Origin: Pararhodobacter sp.
GTDB taxonomy: Bacteria > Pseudomonadota > Alphaproteobacteria > Rhodobacterales > Rhodobacteraceae
Reading direction: 5' to 3'
DNA: 64,000 nt
NCBI RefSeq assembly: GCF_034676545.1
Contig: NZ_JAUCBZ010000015.1
Coordinates: 837,001 to 901,000 of the forward strand
The number at the start of each line of letters is the position of its first letter. The first letter of the stretch is position 1. Made by a program: the position numbers and the translations under genes. Positions 50,905 to 60,822 of this stretch are shown here, piece after piece. The notes beneath the pieces were generated by a model. The model had not been told where the DNA came from. It saw only the letters and a program-made list of their open reading frames with translations, and searched no databases.

Positions 50905-51852
50905 TCACAGCGCGCGGTGGTGCAGGATGCGGCCGATGGTGTTCATCAGGATTTGTGCCGCCAGGATCGAGGTGGTGCCGGTCTGGTCGTAGTCGGGCGC
51001 GACCTCGACCAGATCCATGCCGACGATGGCGCCGCGTTTGGCGAGCCCGTCGAGCAGTTCCAGCATCTCGTAGTAATAGAACCCGCCGTGGCTGGGCGTG
51101 CCGGTGCCGGGCGCGATGGAAGGGTCGAACCCGTCGATATCGAGGGTGACGTAGTAGCGCGCGCCCGCCGGGATGCGGGCCAACATGCCCTCGACCCCCA
51201 GTTTGCGGAACTGGCGCACGGATTGGATGTCGGTGCCCATGGCGCGCGCGGCCTCGTAGCCGTCGCGGGCGGTGGAGGAGACGTTGCGGATGCCGATCTG
51301 GCTGATGCCGGTGACATAGGATTTTTCCGCCGCGCGGCGCATCGGGTTGCCGTGGCCGTTGCGCACGCCGTGGCGCACGTCGACGAAATCGAGATGCGCG
51401 TCGATTTGCACGATATGGATCGGATCCTGGTCATCGAAAGCGTCGATACAGGGGATATTGACCGAGTGATCGCCGCCCAGCACCACCGGAATCGCCCCCG
51501 CCGCGAGGATTTTGCGCACGCCGAAGGCAATATTGGCGTGGCTGGTTTCCGTATCGGTGTGGATGATGTCGGCATCGCCGATATCGACGATATGGGTGAG
51601 CGCCGGGTCGAGGTAGGTGATGTCGTCCTCGTGGTCATAGGCCCCGCCGAGGCCGAAGGAAAACAGCGTCGAGGCCTCGCGGATCGCGCGTGGCCCCATG
51701 CGCGCGCCCGAGCGGAACTGGGTGCCCGCGTCAAACGGTGCGCCCATCACGGCGACGTCGGCGTCAATCGCGTCCCAATCCGACACATGCGGGTATTTGC
51801 CGAAGGTGCAGATGCCGGTGAAGGGCAGGTTCAGGCGGCTGGATTGGGGCAT
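50905..51852 (-). CDS. speB: agmatinase-like ureohydrolase
   Basis: A 315-aa binuclear manganese hydrolase. GGDHSVNIP, QIDAHLDFVD and TLDIDGFDPSIAPGTGTP hold the metal-binding His and Asp residues. The sequence fits the agmatinase/guanidinobutyrase group, which releases urea. It lies nine bases after panB on the same strand and is probably cotranscribed with panC-panB. The exact guanidino substrate cannot be decided. Confidence 0.88.
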   Translation of the reverse strand: MPQSSRLNLPFTGICTFGKYPHVSDWDAIDADVAVMGAPFDAGTQFRSGARMGPRAIREASTLFSFGLGGAYDHEDDITYLDPALTHIVDIGDADIIHTDTETSHANIAFGVRKILAAGAIPVVLGGDHSVNIPCIDAFDDQDPIHIVQIDAHLDFVDVRHGVRNGHGNPMRRAAEKSYVTGISQIGIRNVSSTARDGYEAARAMGTDIQSVRQFRKLGVEGMLARIPAGARYYVTLDIDGFDPSIAPGTGTPSHGGFYYYEMLELLDGLAKRGAIVGMDLVEVAPDYDQTGTTSILAAQILMNTIGRILHHRAL

Positions 51853-51861
51853 TGTGGCCTC

Positions 51862-52689
51862 TTAGCGGTAGGTTTCATCGTCAGACGGAAAGGCGCGGGA
51901 TTTGACCTCAGCCGCGTATTTTGACACGGCGCGTTCCATCATGCCGCCGAACTCACCGTAGACCTTGACGAATTTGGGCGGCTTGGGGTTGAGGCCCAGC
52001 ATATCCTCGAGCACGAGGATCTGCCCGTCGCAATCGGCGGAGGCGCCGATGCCGATGGTGGGGATGTCGATGGCCTGGGTGATCTTGTTGGCCAAGGGTT
52101 CGACGACGCCCTCGACGACGACGGCAAAGGCCCCGGCCTCGGCGACGGCGATGGCGTCGTTGATGTGGTGCTGCCATGTGGCCTCGTCGCGGCCCTGGGT
52201 CTTGAAGCCGCCCATGACGTTGGTGGACTGCGGCGTGAGGCCGATATGGGCCATCACCGGGATGCCGCGATCGACCAGAAAGCGGATCGTGTCGGCCATG
52301 CGCGCGCCGCCCTCGAGCTTGACGGCCTGGCACATGGTGGCGGTCATCACCTTGGCGGCGTTGCGGAAGGCGACGCTGGGCGATTCCTCGTAGGTGCCAA
52401 AGGGCATGTCGACGACGATCAGCGCGCGTTTCGTGCCGCGCACAACGGCTTTGCCGTGGGTGATCATCATGTCCAGCGTCACGCCGACGGTGGATTCCAT
52501 GCCGTGCATGACCATGCCGAGGCTGTCGCCGACGAGGATGAAATCGGCGTATTTGTCGACGATGGCGGCGGTGTGCGAATGGTAGGAGGTCAGCGAGACG
52601 ATGGGCTCGCCGCCTTTGCGGGCGCGCAGTTGCGGCACGGTGATGCGGCGGATCGGGGTGCCGGGCTGGACGGAGGTCTGGGTGGACAT
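51862..52689 (-). CDS. panB: 3-methyl-2-oxobutanoate hydroxymethyltransferase
   Basis: A 275-aa enzyme that makes ketopantoate. PIVSLTSYHSHTAAIVDKYAD (first part), LVGDSLGMVMHGME, GGARMADTIRFLVDRGIPVMAH and GIGASADCDGQILVLEDMLG are the family motifs with the metal-binding Asp. It starts 13 bases after panC. Together with PanC it supplies the coenzyme A pathway. Confidence 0.95.
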   Translation of the reverse strand: MSTQTSVQPGTPIRRITVPQLRARKGGEPIVSLTSYHSHTAAIVDKYADFILVGDSLGMVMHGMESTVGVTLDMMITHGKAVVRGTKRALIVVDMPFGTYEESPSVAFRNAAKVMTATMCQAVKLEGGARMADTIRFLVDRGIPVMAHIGLTPQSTNVMGGFKTQGRDEATWQHHINDAIAVAEAGAFAVVVEGVVEPLANKITQAIDIPTIGIGASADCDGQILVLEDMLGLNPKPPKFVKVYGEFGGMMERAVSKYAAEVKSRAFPSDDETYR

Positions 52690-52702
52690 CGGGGTTCCTT
52701 TC

Positions 52703-53548
52703 TCAGGGCGTGACGACGCGTTGGTCGATCAGGAGGACAGCGCCGAATTTCACCGCCAGCAGAATCACGGCGGGCGCCTTGAGCGGGCCGGAGATGCTGC
52801 GCAGGGTTTGCGCGTCGCGGATGTCGGCGGATTGCAGGTCGGCGCGCGGTTCGCTCTGGATATGGGCGGCGACCCAGGCGCGCAGACGCGAGGCGGTGAT
52901 GCCGGTTTTGGCCAGGTCGGCGGCTTGGGTCAGGGCGCGCGACAGGATCACGGCGGCGGCGCGGTCCTGAGGCGTCAGGCGCACGTTGCGCGAGGACATG
53001 GCGAGGCCGTCGGCTTCGCGTACGGTGGGGACGCCGACGATGCGCACGGGGATGTTCAGATCGCGGGTGAATTGGCGGATGACGCAAAGCTGCTGGTAAT
53101 CTTTCTCGCCAAAGCAGGCGACGTCGGGCTGGATGATGTTGAACAGTTTGGTGACGACGGTCGCCACGCCGCGAAAATGACCCGGGCGCAGTTTGCCGAT
53201 CAGGATCTTCGCCAGATCCGTGGTTTCAACAATGGTTTGCGCGCCCTCGGGGTAGATTTCGGCGACCTCGGGCAGGAACACGGCGTTGACCCCGGCGGCC
53301 TGAAGCATTGCCAGATCGCGGGCCTCGTCGCGGGGGTAGGTTGACAGGTCCTCGTTCGCGCCGAATTGCGTGGGGTTCACGAAGATCGTGGTGACAACCC
53401 GCTGCCCCTCGGATTTGGCGCGTTCGACCAGCGCCATGTGTCCGGCGTGCAGATAGCCCATCGTCGGCACCAAGGCGACCGACTCACCGGCGGCGCGGAA
53501 GCCGGCGGTGGTGGTGCGGATGTCGGCGATGGTGCGGCAGATGTGCAT
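52703..53548 (-). CDS. panC: pantothenate synthetase
   Basis: A 281-aa ligase that joins pantoate and beta-alanine. VALVPTMGYLHAGHMALVERA has the HIGH-type motif; TTIFVNPTQFGANEDLSTYPR, FGEKDYQQLCVIRQ and AMSSRNVRLTP follow. ATG 53548 is the conserved start; the open frame continues upstream without family sequence. First gene of panC-panB-speB. Confidence 0.95.
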   Translation of the reverse strand: MHICRTIADIRTTTAGFRAAGESVALVPTMGYLHAGHMALVERAKSEGQRVVTTIFVNPTQFGANEDLSTYPRDEARDLAMLQAAGVNAVFLPEVAEIYPEGAQTIVETTDLAKILIGKLRPGHFRGVATVVTKLFNIIQPDVACFGEKDYQQLCVIRQFTRDLNIPVRIVGVPTVREADGLAMSSRNVRLTPQDRAAAVILSRALTQAADLAKTGITASRLRAWVAAHIQSEPRADLQSADIRDAQTLRSISGPLKAPAVILLAVKFGAVLLIDQRVVTP

Positions 53549-53721
53549 GACGGGGCATCCTGAGGGGCGTTCCCTTGGTGATACCGCGTGTCTTTGAGCG
53601 GAGCAATGCGGCTGCGGGAACGGGATGCGACAAAGCGCCCCGGCGCGTGTCGCGGAAAAGGCGGCGGAAACCCGGGCTGGCCGCGTATAATGGTCGAGGT
53701 CTGACACAGGGATATGCGGAT

Positions 53722-54120
53722 ATGACCAGGATTGTGCAACGTGGCCTTGGGCTGGCAGCCGTCGGTTTCGGGGTTTTGACCGTGATCTCGGGGTTTTCGG
53801 TGTTGTTCGGCGGGGCGGATGTGGCGTCGCTGGCCGGGAACGTGGTGGCGGGTGTCTTGTGGTTCAATGCGCTCAGTGGCTTTCTCTATGTGATCGCCGG
53901 GGTCTGCCTGTATCGCAACAACCCCTTCGCCTTTACCCTTGCCAAGGGATTGGCCGCCGCCATTGCCGTCGTCTTTGTGGCGCTTGGTTGGCATATCCTT
54001 GAAGGCGGTGCCTATGAGGCAAGGACCGTGGCGGCGATGACACTCCGGCTGGGGTTCTGGCTGGCGATTGCGGTCTATCTGTTTCGGAAACGGCACACGG
54101 CCACAAGAGCGGCACCATGA
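53722..54120 (+). CDS. 132-aa membrane protein of unknown function
   Basis: Four hydrophobic segments are seen (LGLAAVGFGVLTVISGFSVL, VVAGVLWFNALSGFLYVIAG, and two more), ending in a basic tail KRHTATRAAP. No domain recognised. It overlaps the next gene by ATGA, so the two probably act together. The gap upstream (53549-53721) separates it from panC on the other strand. Confidence 0.7.
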   Translation: MTRIVQRGLGLAAVGFGVLTVISGFSVLFGGADVASLAGNVVAGVLWFNALSGFLYVIAGVCLYRNNPFAFTLAKGLAAAIAVVFVALGWHILEGGAYEARTVAAMTLRLGFWLAIAVYLFRKRHTATRAAP

Positions 54121-54527
54121 TCACGGGGAAAGCGAATATCGTCACGGGTTTGTGGTTTCTGGCCGGGTTCATGCTGTACGGGTTCTTCCTGATTTACCTG
54201 CGTGATTTCGCGCCCGGCCGCGAGGACTGGATCGCGCAGTATTCGACCGGCGTGCATTTCGAATCACGTCTGGCGCATGTGCATGGCAACCTCTTTGCAT
54301 TGCTGAACGTGCTGATCGGGTATCTGATCTTGCGGTTGCCGATTTCGGCGGGGCAGGCCAAGCTGGCCTCGTGGCTGGGGCTGGCCGGGATGCTGATGCC
54401 GGTCGGCATTCTGGCCGAAGTGCTGTTCGGTGTGCCGCCGTATCTGGTGATCGTTGGGGGTGTCTCGATCGTGGCGGCGATGGTGGTTCTGGGACTGGCC
54501 ATTTGGCGCGCGGATTTGTCGAAATAG
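54117..54527 (+). CDS. 136-aa membrane protein of unknown function
   Basis: Four hydrophobic segments; the conserved-looking HVHGNLFALLNVLIGYLILRL follows a loop FAPGREDWIAQYSTGVHFES. It resembles small DUF-type membrane proteins of proteobacteria, but I cannot name the family. Translationally coupled to the preceding gene. Confidence 0.7.
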   Translation: MITGKANIVTGLWFLAGFMLYGFFLIYLRDFAPGREDWIAQYSTGVHFESRLAHVHGNLFALLNVLIGYLILRLPISAGQAKLASWLGLAGMLMPVGILAEVLFGVPPYLVIVGGVSIVAAMVVLGLAIWRADLSK

Positions 54528-54642
54528 CACCGCTGGCAGGGTGCGGGTCGTTTTCGCGCGTTCATCGGTCGGGTGCATTTGACCGCCGCGTGTGATTTGC
54601 TGCGATGACGTATCAAAATTGCAGCAGCCGGAGCACCGCGCG

Positions 54643-57141
54643 ATGAAAACCCATGTGAAAGCCCTTGTCGTTGGTGGTGGTGCCGTCGGCACCGGCATTG
54701 CCTATCATCTGGCGAAGGCGGGCTGGGACACCATGCTGGTCGAACGCGATGAACTGACCTCGGGTTCGACCTGGCACGCGGCGGGCTTGCTGCCGCTGTT
54801 CAACATGAGCTACGCGACGACGCATATCCACAAATACAGCGTTGATTTCTATAAATCACTGGAGGCCGAGACGGGCCTGAATGCCGGTTTCGCAGTGGTT
54901 GGCAACCTGCGCATGGCGCAGACTGACGCGCGGATGGACGAATACATGCTGTATTCCTCGGTCGCGGAAACGGCGGGTGTGCACCATGAATTCCTGACAC
55001 CGGAACAGGTCAAGGCACGCTGGCCGCTGATCCGCACCGACGATCTGAAGGGCGCGCTCTATCACCCGCAAGACGGCTATATCAACCCGGCCGACGTGAC
55101 GCAGGCAATGGCCAAGGGCGCGCGCCAGCATGGCTGCACCATCGAGCGCAAGATTCAGGTCAACGCCTATCGCTGGACCGGGTCCGCGTGGGTGGTGACC
55201 TGCGAGCGCATGGCGGAAAAGGGCGGCAATCTGGTGCCCTCGGGCGAGGTGTTCGAGATCACCGCCGAGCATGTGGTGACCGCCACCGGCAACCACGCGC
55301 AGCGCACGGCGAAGCTGCTGGGCATCAAGATCCCCGCGATCCCCGTCGAGCATCAGTTCATCGTCATGGATCAGGATCCGGCCTTGGTCGAATGGCGCAA
55401 GTCGAACCCGGAACACCCGGTGATCCGTGACGCCGATGCGCAATCCTATGTCCGCGAGGAGCGCGGCGGCTGGATTCTGGGCGTCTATGAGCGCGGCGCC
55501 CCGGCGCGGTTTGACTATGGCGTGCCCGACAGTTTCCGCGCCGATCTGTTCCAGCTGGATCTGGAGCGGATCGAAGACCAATACGCGGCGATGATCCACC
55601 GGATACCGTCTTGCGAGGACAGCGGCCTCAAGGATGATTTCAACGGCCCGATCTGCTACACGCCCGACGGCAACCCGCTGGTTGGTCCGGCACCCGGTCT
55701 GCGCAACATGTGGCTGGCCGAAGGGTTCAGTTTCGGCATCACTGCGGCGGGCGGCACGGGCTATTATCTGGCGCAGTTGATGACGCAGGGCGAGGCCGAG
55801 ATCGACATGGCCTCGCTGGACCCCAAGCGTTACGGCGACTGGATGACCACCGAATACGCGGCGCGCAAGAACGAGGAATGCTACGAGCACGTCTATATCC
55901 TGCACCACCCCGACGAAGAGCGCGAAGCCTGCCGCCCGCTGCGCACGACGCCGGTGTATGGCCGGCAAAAGGCGCTGGGTGCGCAGTTCGGGCAGGTGAA
56001 CGGCTGGGAGCGGCCGAACTATTTTGGCCCGCTGGATGCGCCGTCGAATTTCGACCACGATGGCCGCAGCTTCCGGCGCGGCGCCTGGTGGCCGTATGCC
56101 GTCGCCGAGGCCAAGGCGATCCGTGAGGGCGTCGGCATGATTGATGCCTCGGCCTTCACCAAGCATCTGGTGCGCGGGCCGGGGGCGACGGCGTTTCTGG
56201 ATCATTTCACCTGCAACAAGCTGCCCAAGGTGGGCCGCATCAACCTGACCTATGCGCTGACCGGGGCGGGCACGACGCGCACCGAATACACCATCGTGCG
56301 GCTGGCCGAGGAGGAATATTACCTGGTGTCGGCGGGGGCCTGGACGGCCTATGATGCGGATTTCCTGCGCAAATCGGCGGCAGATTTCATGGCCGCGCAG
56401 AGCACTTATGTCGACATCCATGATGTGACGACGCAATGGGGCGTGTTCGCGGTGGCGGGGCCGAAGTCGCGTGAGTTCCTGAACACACTGGTCCGCGATG
56501 CCGAGCCGTCAACGGTGCTCTCGAACAAGCGGTTCCCGTGGCTGTCGATGCGCAACATCGAATTGGGCATGTGTCCGGTGCGGGCGATCCGCGTGGCCTA
56601 TACCGGCGAGCTGGGCTGGGAATTGCACCACCCGATCGAGATGCAGGCCTATCTGTTCGATCAACTGATGGCGGCGGGGCAGGAGTTCGGGCTGAAACTG
56701 GTTGGCGCGCGGGCGCAGAACTGGCTGCGGCAAGAAAAATCCTATCGCGCGTTCGGCAACGAATTGGGCCGCGACGCCACGCCGTTGGAGGCCGATCTGC
56801 CGCGGTTCGTGGATCAGGGCAAAGACTTCCACGGCAAGGACGCGATGAACGCCACCGGCATCCGGGCGAAATGTGTCACGGTGCTGATTGACGGGCCGCA
56901 GGACGCCGATCCCTGGGGCCGCGAAGTGCTGCTGGTGGATGGCAAGAAGGTCGGACGTCTGACCTCGGGCGGGTATTCGGTGGCGTTCGGCAAGCAGATC
57001 GGCATGGGCTATGTGACGCCCGATCTGGCGGTCGTCGGCACCAAGCTGAAGCTGCGCATGATGCGGCAGGAATGGGATGCGGTGGTGGTCGAGGACAGCC
57101 CCTATGACCCGACGAACGCGCGCATTCGCATAGATGGCTGA
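54643..57141 (+). CDS. dimethylglycine/sarcosine dehydrogenase-like FAD protein (DAO + GcvT)
   Basis: An 832-aa oxidase. KALVVGGGAVGTGIAYHLAK is the FAD-binding start; SGSTWHAAGLLPLFNMSYAT contains the His that binds FAD covalently in the mammalian enzyme. LAEGFSFGITAAGGTGYYLA closes the DAO domain, and residues from about 430 form the FAO_M and GCV_T folate-binding domains (GVFAVAGPKSREFL, YTGELGWELHHP). It would demethylate a glycine-betaine breakdown product and pass C1 units to THF. Related enzymes act on other methylated amines. Confidence 0.85.
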   Translation: MKTHVKALVVGGGAVGTGIAYHLAKAGWDTMLVERDELTSGSTWHAAGLLPLFNMSYATTHIHKYSVDFYKSLEAETGLNAGFAVVGNLRMAQTDARMDEYMLYSSVAETAGVHHEFLTPEQVKARWPLIRTDDLKGALYHPQDGYINPADVTQAMAKGARQHGCTIERKIQVNAYRWTGSAWVVTCERMAEKGGNLVPSGEVFEITAEHVVTATGNHAQRTAKLLGIKIPAIPVEHQFIVMDQDPALVEWRKSNPEHPVIRDADAQSYVREERGGWILGVYERGAPARFDYGVPDSFRADLFQLDLERIEDQYAAMIHRIPSCEDSGLKDDFNGPICYTPDGNPLVGPAPGLRNMWLAEGFSFGITAAGGTGYYLAQLMTQGEAEIDMASLDPKRYGDWMTTEYAARKNEECYEHVYILHHPDEEREACRPLRTTPVYGRQKALGAQFGQVNGWERPNYFGPLDAPSNFDHDGRSFRRGAWWPYAVAEAKAIREGVGMIDASAFTKHLVRGPGATAFLDHFTCNKLPKVGRINLTYALTGAGTTRTEYTIVRLAEEEYYLVSAGAWTAYDADFLRKSAADFMAAQSTYVDIHDVTTQWGVFAVAGPKSREFLNTLVRDAEPSTVLSNKRFPWLSMRNIELGMCPVRAIRVAYTGELGWELHHPIEMQAYLFDQLMAAGQEFGLKLVGARAQNWLRQEKSYRAFGNELGRDATPLEADLPRFVDQGKDFHGKDAMNATGIRAKCVTVLIDGPQDADPWGREVLLVDGKKVGRLTSGGYSVAFGKQIGMGYVTPDLAVVGTKLKLRMMRQEWDAVVVEDSPYDPTNARIRIDG

Positions 57142-57199
57142 GCGATGACGGTTGCGCGAAAAGGGGCAGCGATCGTTGCCCCTTGATTGCCCGGTCGGC

Positions 57200-59113
57200 T
57201 CAGACCTCGCCCGATAGATCCAGCTTCAACCGCAGGAATCCGCTGCGCGTCAGGCCACGGGGGACAGGGTTGTAGCGGGCGATCTCGCTCAGGTGATGGC
57301 GGGCCTTTGGCCCGGTTTCAAACACCACACTGGTGTCAGGCATCGGTGTGAACCGCAGGCTGCCACCCGTGCCGACATGGACCGTATCACTTTGCGCAAC
57401 ATACTGGCGCACGATGTCACGGGCCACGGCCTCGTCCGAGAGCACGAGATTGGCGCTGCGTGCGCCGGCGAAATTCCCGGCACCCCCGGCGCGATAGCTG
57501 TTGGTACACAGGATATACCGGGCCTCTGGGTCCAGCGGCGCGCCATGCAGCGACACCGAGGCCACGCGGTGCGCCTTGTCGTTGATCATGGTGCCGTCGG
57601 CGTTGTAGCGGGCCGGTTTCGACAGGTCGAGAACCACATCGAGCGGGTTGATCATCTCGAAATTATAGCCCGGAAAGTCGGGGTCTCGCAACAGCGTGCC
57701 GGTGCTGCCCAGCCGGACCTGGCTGAAGGCCGATGCCGAACGTTCCAGCCATTCGGTGATCTCCTTTCCGGTCAGGCAGAGCGCGGCGATGGCGTTGGGA
57801 AAGGCGTAAAGATCGGCGATATGGCGCAACGCCAAAGGCCCGGCGGCAATATCGGTATAGCCCGCAGGACCGCTGCGACCGCCGGATTTGAACGGGGCCA
57901 CCGCCGACAGAATCGGCAGATCCATGAGGTCGGGGTCGGTCAGTTGTGCGGCGACATAGGCGCGCTGGGCCTCGGCCACGACGCGCAGGGCATCGAATTC
58001 GCCCAGATGGGTGAAATAGGAATGCAGCGGCTGCTCCGATTGCCCGACCGGGCGACGAATGGCGGCGAGGGTATCGGTATGCGCCGCAGCCACGGCAGCG
58101 GCCACGCGCTGCGCCTTTTGCGGTGCGGCGGCGGGCGGGGCCTTGGGCAAGGAGCGAACCTCGGAGCGGGTGCCCAGAACCTCCCATTTGCCGGCGTCGC
58201 GGGTCAAGAGGATGTCGATCAGGCCGATATGCGCCCCCCAGCAACCGCCCATCACCGCCGGTTTGCCCGAAACGGTGCCCGCGGCGATATCAACGTCGGT
58301 CAGGTTGCTGAACACCGGCGACGGAAACACCAGATGGCTATGCCCGGTCAGCAGCGCGTCAATGCCGGGCACACGGCCCAGAGGCACGGCGGCGTTTTCC
58401 ATGCCCTCGGTATGGCGCGAGGCGCCGATGCCGGTATGCGCCAGAGCAATGATCAGATCGGCCCCGGCCTCGCGCATTTCGGGGACATAGGCGCGGGCGG
58501 TTTCGATGATATCGCGGGCGCGCAGGCGGCCGTCCAGGGCGTGACTGTCCCAATCCACCACCTGCGGCGGGGCAAAGCCGATGACGCCAATCCGCAAGCG
58601 GTGCTCGAACCCCTGATCATCCGCAACCATCTTGTCGATCAGCACATAGGGCTTCACCAACGTGGTGTCGCGCAGCGGGTTTGCGCCGTGCCTGACGGAC
58701 AGATTCGACGACACCACGGGGAACGCAGCACCGCCCAGCGCCGTCATCAGGAAATCGAGCCCATAGTTGAATTCGTGATTGCCCAGCGTGATCGCGTCGA
58801 ATTCCAGCGCGTTCATCGCGGCGATGACCGGGTGCACATCGCCCTCGCGCAGGCCGCGTTCATGGGCAACATAATCGCCCATCGGCGTGCCTTGCAGGAA
58901 GTCGCCATTGTCGAACAGCAGGGTGTTGTTGGCCTCGCTGCGCGCGTCCTCGATCATTTGCGCGGCGTTGACCAGACCGATGCCGTTCCACGGCTTGTCG
59001 GCGTAATAGTCATACGGCAGCAGGTGCAGGTGCAGGTCCGTCGTTTCGATCACCCGCAGGTGAACGGCACGTTGACCGGCAGTCAGGCCACGAAAGGTGC
59101 TGGAGTTGAGCAA
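57200..59113 (-). CDS. CpdB-like 2',3'-cyclic-nucleotide phosphodiesterase paralogue without signal peptide
   Basis: A CpdB paralogue of the gene at 36741: ETTDLHLHLLPYDYY, DNGDFLQGTPMGDY, GNHEFNYGLDFL and GHSHLVFPS are present, so the metal site is complete. TTG 59113, behind GAGGAA, is my start; an open frame reaches 59209 with no start better than TTG, and neither version has a Sec or Tat signal. The protein would be cytoplasmic, unlike other members, unless the true N-terminus has been lost. Confidence 0.82.
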   Translation of the reverse strand: MLNSSTFRGLTAGQRAVHLRVIETTDLHLHLLPYDYYADKPWNGIGLVNAAQMIEDARSEANNTLLFDNGDFLQGTPMGDYVAHERGLREGDVHPVIAAMNALEFDAITLGNHEFNYGLDFLMTALGGAAFPVVSSNLSVRHGANPLRDTTLVKPYVLIDKMVADDQGFEHRLRIGVIGFAPPQVVDWDSHALDGRLRARDIIETARAYVPEMREAGADLIIALAHTGIGASRHTEGMENAAVPLGRVPGIDALLTGHSHLVFPSPVFSNLTDVDIAAGTVSGKPAVMGGCWGAHIGLIDILLTRDAGKWEVLGTRSEVRSLPKAPPAAAPQKAQRVAAAVAAAHTDTLAAIRRPVGQSEQPLHSYFTHLGEFDALRVVAEAQRAYVAAQLTDPDLMDLPILSAVAPFKSGGRSGPAGYTDIAAGPLALRHIADLYAFPNAIAALCLTGKEITEWLERSASAFSQVRLGSTGTLLRDPDFPGYNFEMINPLDVVLDLSKPARYNADGTMINDKAHRVASVSLHGAPLDPEARYILCTNSYRAGGAGNFAGARSANLVLSDEAVARDIVRQYVAQSDTVHVGTGGSLRFTPMPDTSVVFETGPKARHHLSEIARYNPVPRGLTRSGFLRLKLDLSGEV

Positions 59114-59368
59114 CGCATTTCCTCGAACGATCACGTCATTGTCCCACTGCCGCCCTGAGTCGAGGACCGAAACCCAAAGCGCAGTACGAAGCTTTGGAAA
59201 TGACCGCAATCAAAGGCAAAATTTAGACAAAACGCTGTCTGTGTCATGGCAACTAAGCACACCTTCTGGTTGCAAGACAACTCTCTGGATGATCTTTCCC
59301 TTTCATATAGTGGTTTTCATAACACAGAAAATGGCTTAAAGCAGCGGCGGTTCCAAAATGGGTGCTCC

Positions 59369-60331
59369 GTGCAACGCGATATCGTCTTTTCTGCTGAATG
59401 GGATGACCGGACCGCCGAGGTGCGCCGCGACCCGGCCGCGATTGCGGCCTTGCGGTCGAACCCGACGACTCGGGTGTTGCCGATGTGGCGCGGGCGTCCG
59501 TTGATCGCCGGCGCGGCGCGGACCAAGGCGGGCTGGGTCGCGCCGGGGCACAAGATCCTGGACGATGCGCGCGACGATTGGGTGTTTCTGGGGCATCACG
59601 AGGGGGCTGCGCGCTTTGCGGCGGATGTGTCCTCCTGGGTGCCCGATTCGCTGGAAGAAGCAGCGATGGCCGCATTTTTTGATCCGGTGGATTATTATCA
59701 CCCGGCCGTGCCCTCTGATTACGCCTTTCTGGAGCTGCGCGGCTTGATGGTGTCGCTGTCGGCGACGGATGCGGCAATGGCCTCGACGGCGCGCGCGTTG
59801 ATGAATTGGCACCAGTCGCACCGCTATTGCGCGTCTTGCGGTCAGCCGAGTGTCGTCACCCAGAGCGGTTGGCAGCGGCGTTGCCCGGCGTGCAAAGCCT
59901 CGCATTTTCCGCGCACCGATCCGGTGGTGATCATGCTGGTGCTGCGCGGCAACAAGGTGCTGCTGGGGCGCTCGCCCGGTTGGCCCGAGGGGATGTATTC
60001 CACCTTGGCCGGGTTCGTCGAGCCGGGCGAGGCGCTGGAGGGGGCGGTTCGGCGCGAGGTGCATGAAGAAACCGGCATCACCGTTCGCGCGGTGCGATAT
60101 GTCGGCGGACAGCCGTGGTCCTGGCCAAATTCCCTGATGCTGGGGTTTGTCGCCGTGGCCGAGGATGACGAGATCACGCTGGACCCGGTTGAACTGGAAG
60201 ACGCGATTTGGGTGACGCGCGAGGACATGGTGGATGTCCTGGCCGGGCTGCATCCGACGGTGCGCCGTCCGCGCGCCGGGGCAATTGCCTATGAATTGAT
60301 CACCCGGTGGCTGTCTGGCGCCCTTGATTGA
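59369..60331 (+). CDS. nudC: NAD+/NADH pyrophosphatase (RNA decapping Nudix enzyme)
   Basis: A 320-aa Nudix enzyme that cuts NADH and removes NAD caps from RNA. Zinc finger CASCGQ..CPACK; the Nudix box GFVEPGEALEGAVRREVHEE is complete, with YVGGQPWSWPNSLMLGF, the SQPWPFPxS-type signature of NudC. GTG 59369 starts the family-like sequence; the frame is open to ATG 59246, but that 123-base stretch is AT-rich, uses unusual codons and shows no similarity. Confidence 0.88.
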   Translation: MQRDIVFSAEWDDRTAEVRRDPAAIAALRSNPTTRVLPMWRGRPLIAGAARTKAGWVAPGHKILDDARDDWVFLGHHEGAARFAADVSSWVPDSLEEAAMAAFFDPVDYYHPAVPSDYAFLELRGLMVSLSATDAAMASTARALMNWHQSHRYCASCGQPSVVTQSGWQRRCPACKASHFPRTDPVVIMLVLRGNKVLLGRSPGWPEGMYSTLAGFVEPGEALEGAVRREVHEETGITVRAVRYVGGQPWSWPNSLMLGFVAVAEDDEITLDPVELEDAIWVTREDMVDVLAGLHPTVRRPRAGAIAYELITRWLSGALD

Positions 60332-60353
60332 TTGATTAAGAGAGTAGCGACTT

Positions 60354-60791
60354 ATGAAAATTGAAACGATCCGTGATTTCCAGCGGCCCCGCGCGCAGGT
60401 TTTGCACATGTTCCGCGATCCGGCCCGGATTGAAACGGTCCTGCAAGAGATGGGCGCGCGCGTCGAGCGTGTCTCGGTGGCGCCGCAGATGGCGTGGTCC
60501 TGTGCGATGGTCTGGCGCGAAGAACCACGCAAATTCTCGGTCAATCTTCTGGAGACGTCCACCGATGAGACGATGACCATGACCCTTGAGTCGGACCTCG
60601 CCGGGGCCGACATGGTCATGGATTTTTATGACCTCGACGACGGCGGCTGCCGGATCATCGTCGAAGCCGAATTGTCGGCGCATACGATGGTTGCCAGACT
60701 GGCGCTGCAATCGCTGCGGCTGGTGCGGGGCAAGGCCGAGGACCGGTTGAAGCGGTTTGTCGGCGCGCTTGGCGGCCCGCCTCGCAAATGA
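60354..60791 (+). CDS. SRPBCC-like protein
   Basis: A 145-aa protein. KIETIRDFQRPRAQVLHMFRD (first helix-strand), then MVMDFYDLDDGGCRIIVEAE and RLALQSLRLVRGKAEDRLKR fit a START-like SRPBCC fold that binds a hydrophobic ligand. It follows nudC by 22 bases and is likely cotranscribed. No function can be given. Confidence 0.7.
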   Translation: MKIETIRDFQRPRAQVLHMFRDPARIETVLQEMGARVERVSVAPQMAWSCAMVWREEPRKFSVNLLETSTDETMTMTLESDLAGADMVMDFYDLDDGGCRIIVEAELSAHTMVARLALQSLRLVRGKAEDRLKRFVGALGGPPRK

Positions 60792-60822
60792 GAGGTGGCG
60801 CCGGATTGGGCGCGGCGCCGGG

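Noticed and set aside
50406..51149. 247-codon plus-strand open frame
   Set aside because: No ribosome site, starts in the dispersed repeat and ends antisense to speB; odd composition.
57293..59158. 621-codon plus-strand frame opposite the second CpdB gene
   Set aside because: Antisense of a gene with recognised metal-site motifs.
59246..59368. 41-residue extension of NudC
   Set aside because: AT-rich, unusual codons, no similarity to the family; GTG 59369 gives the usual length.
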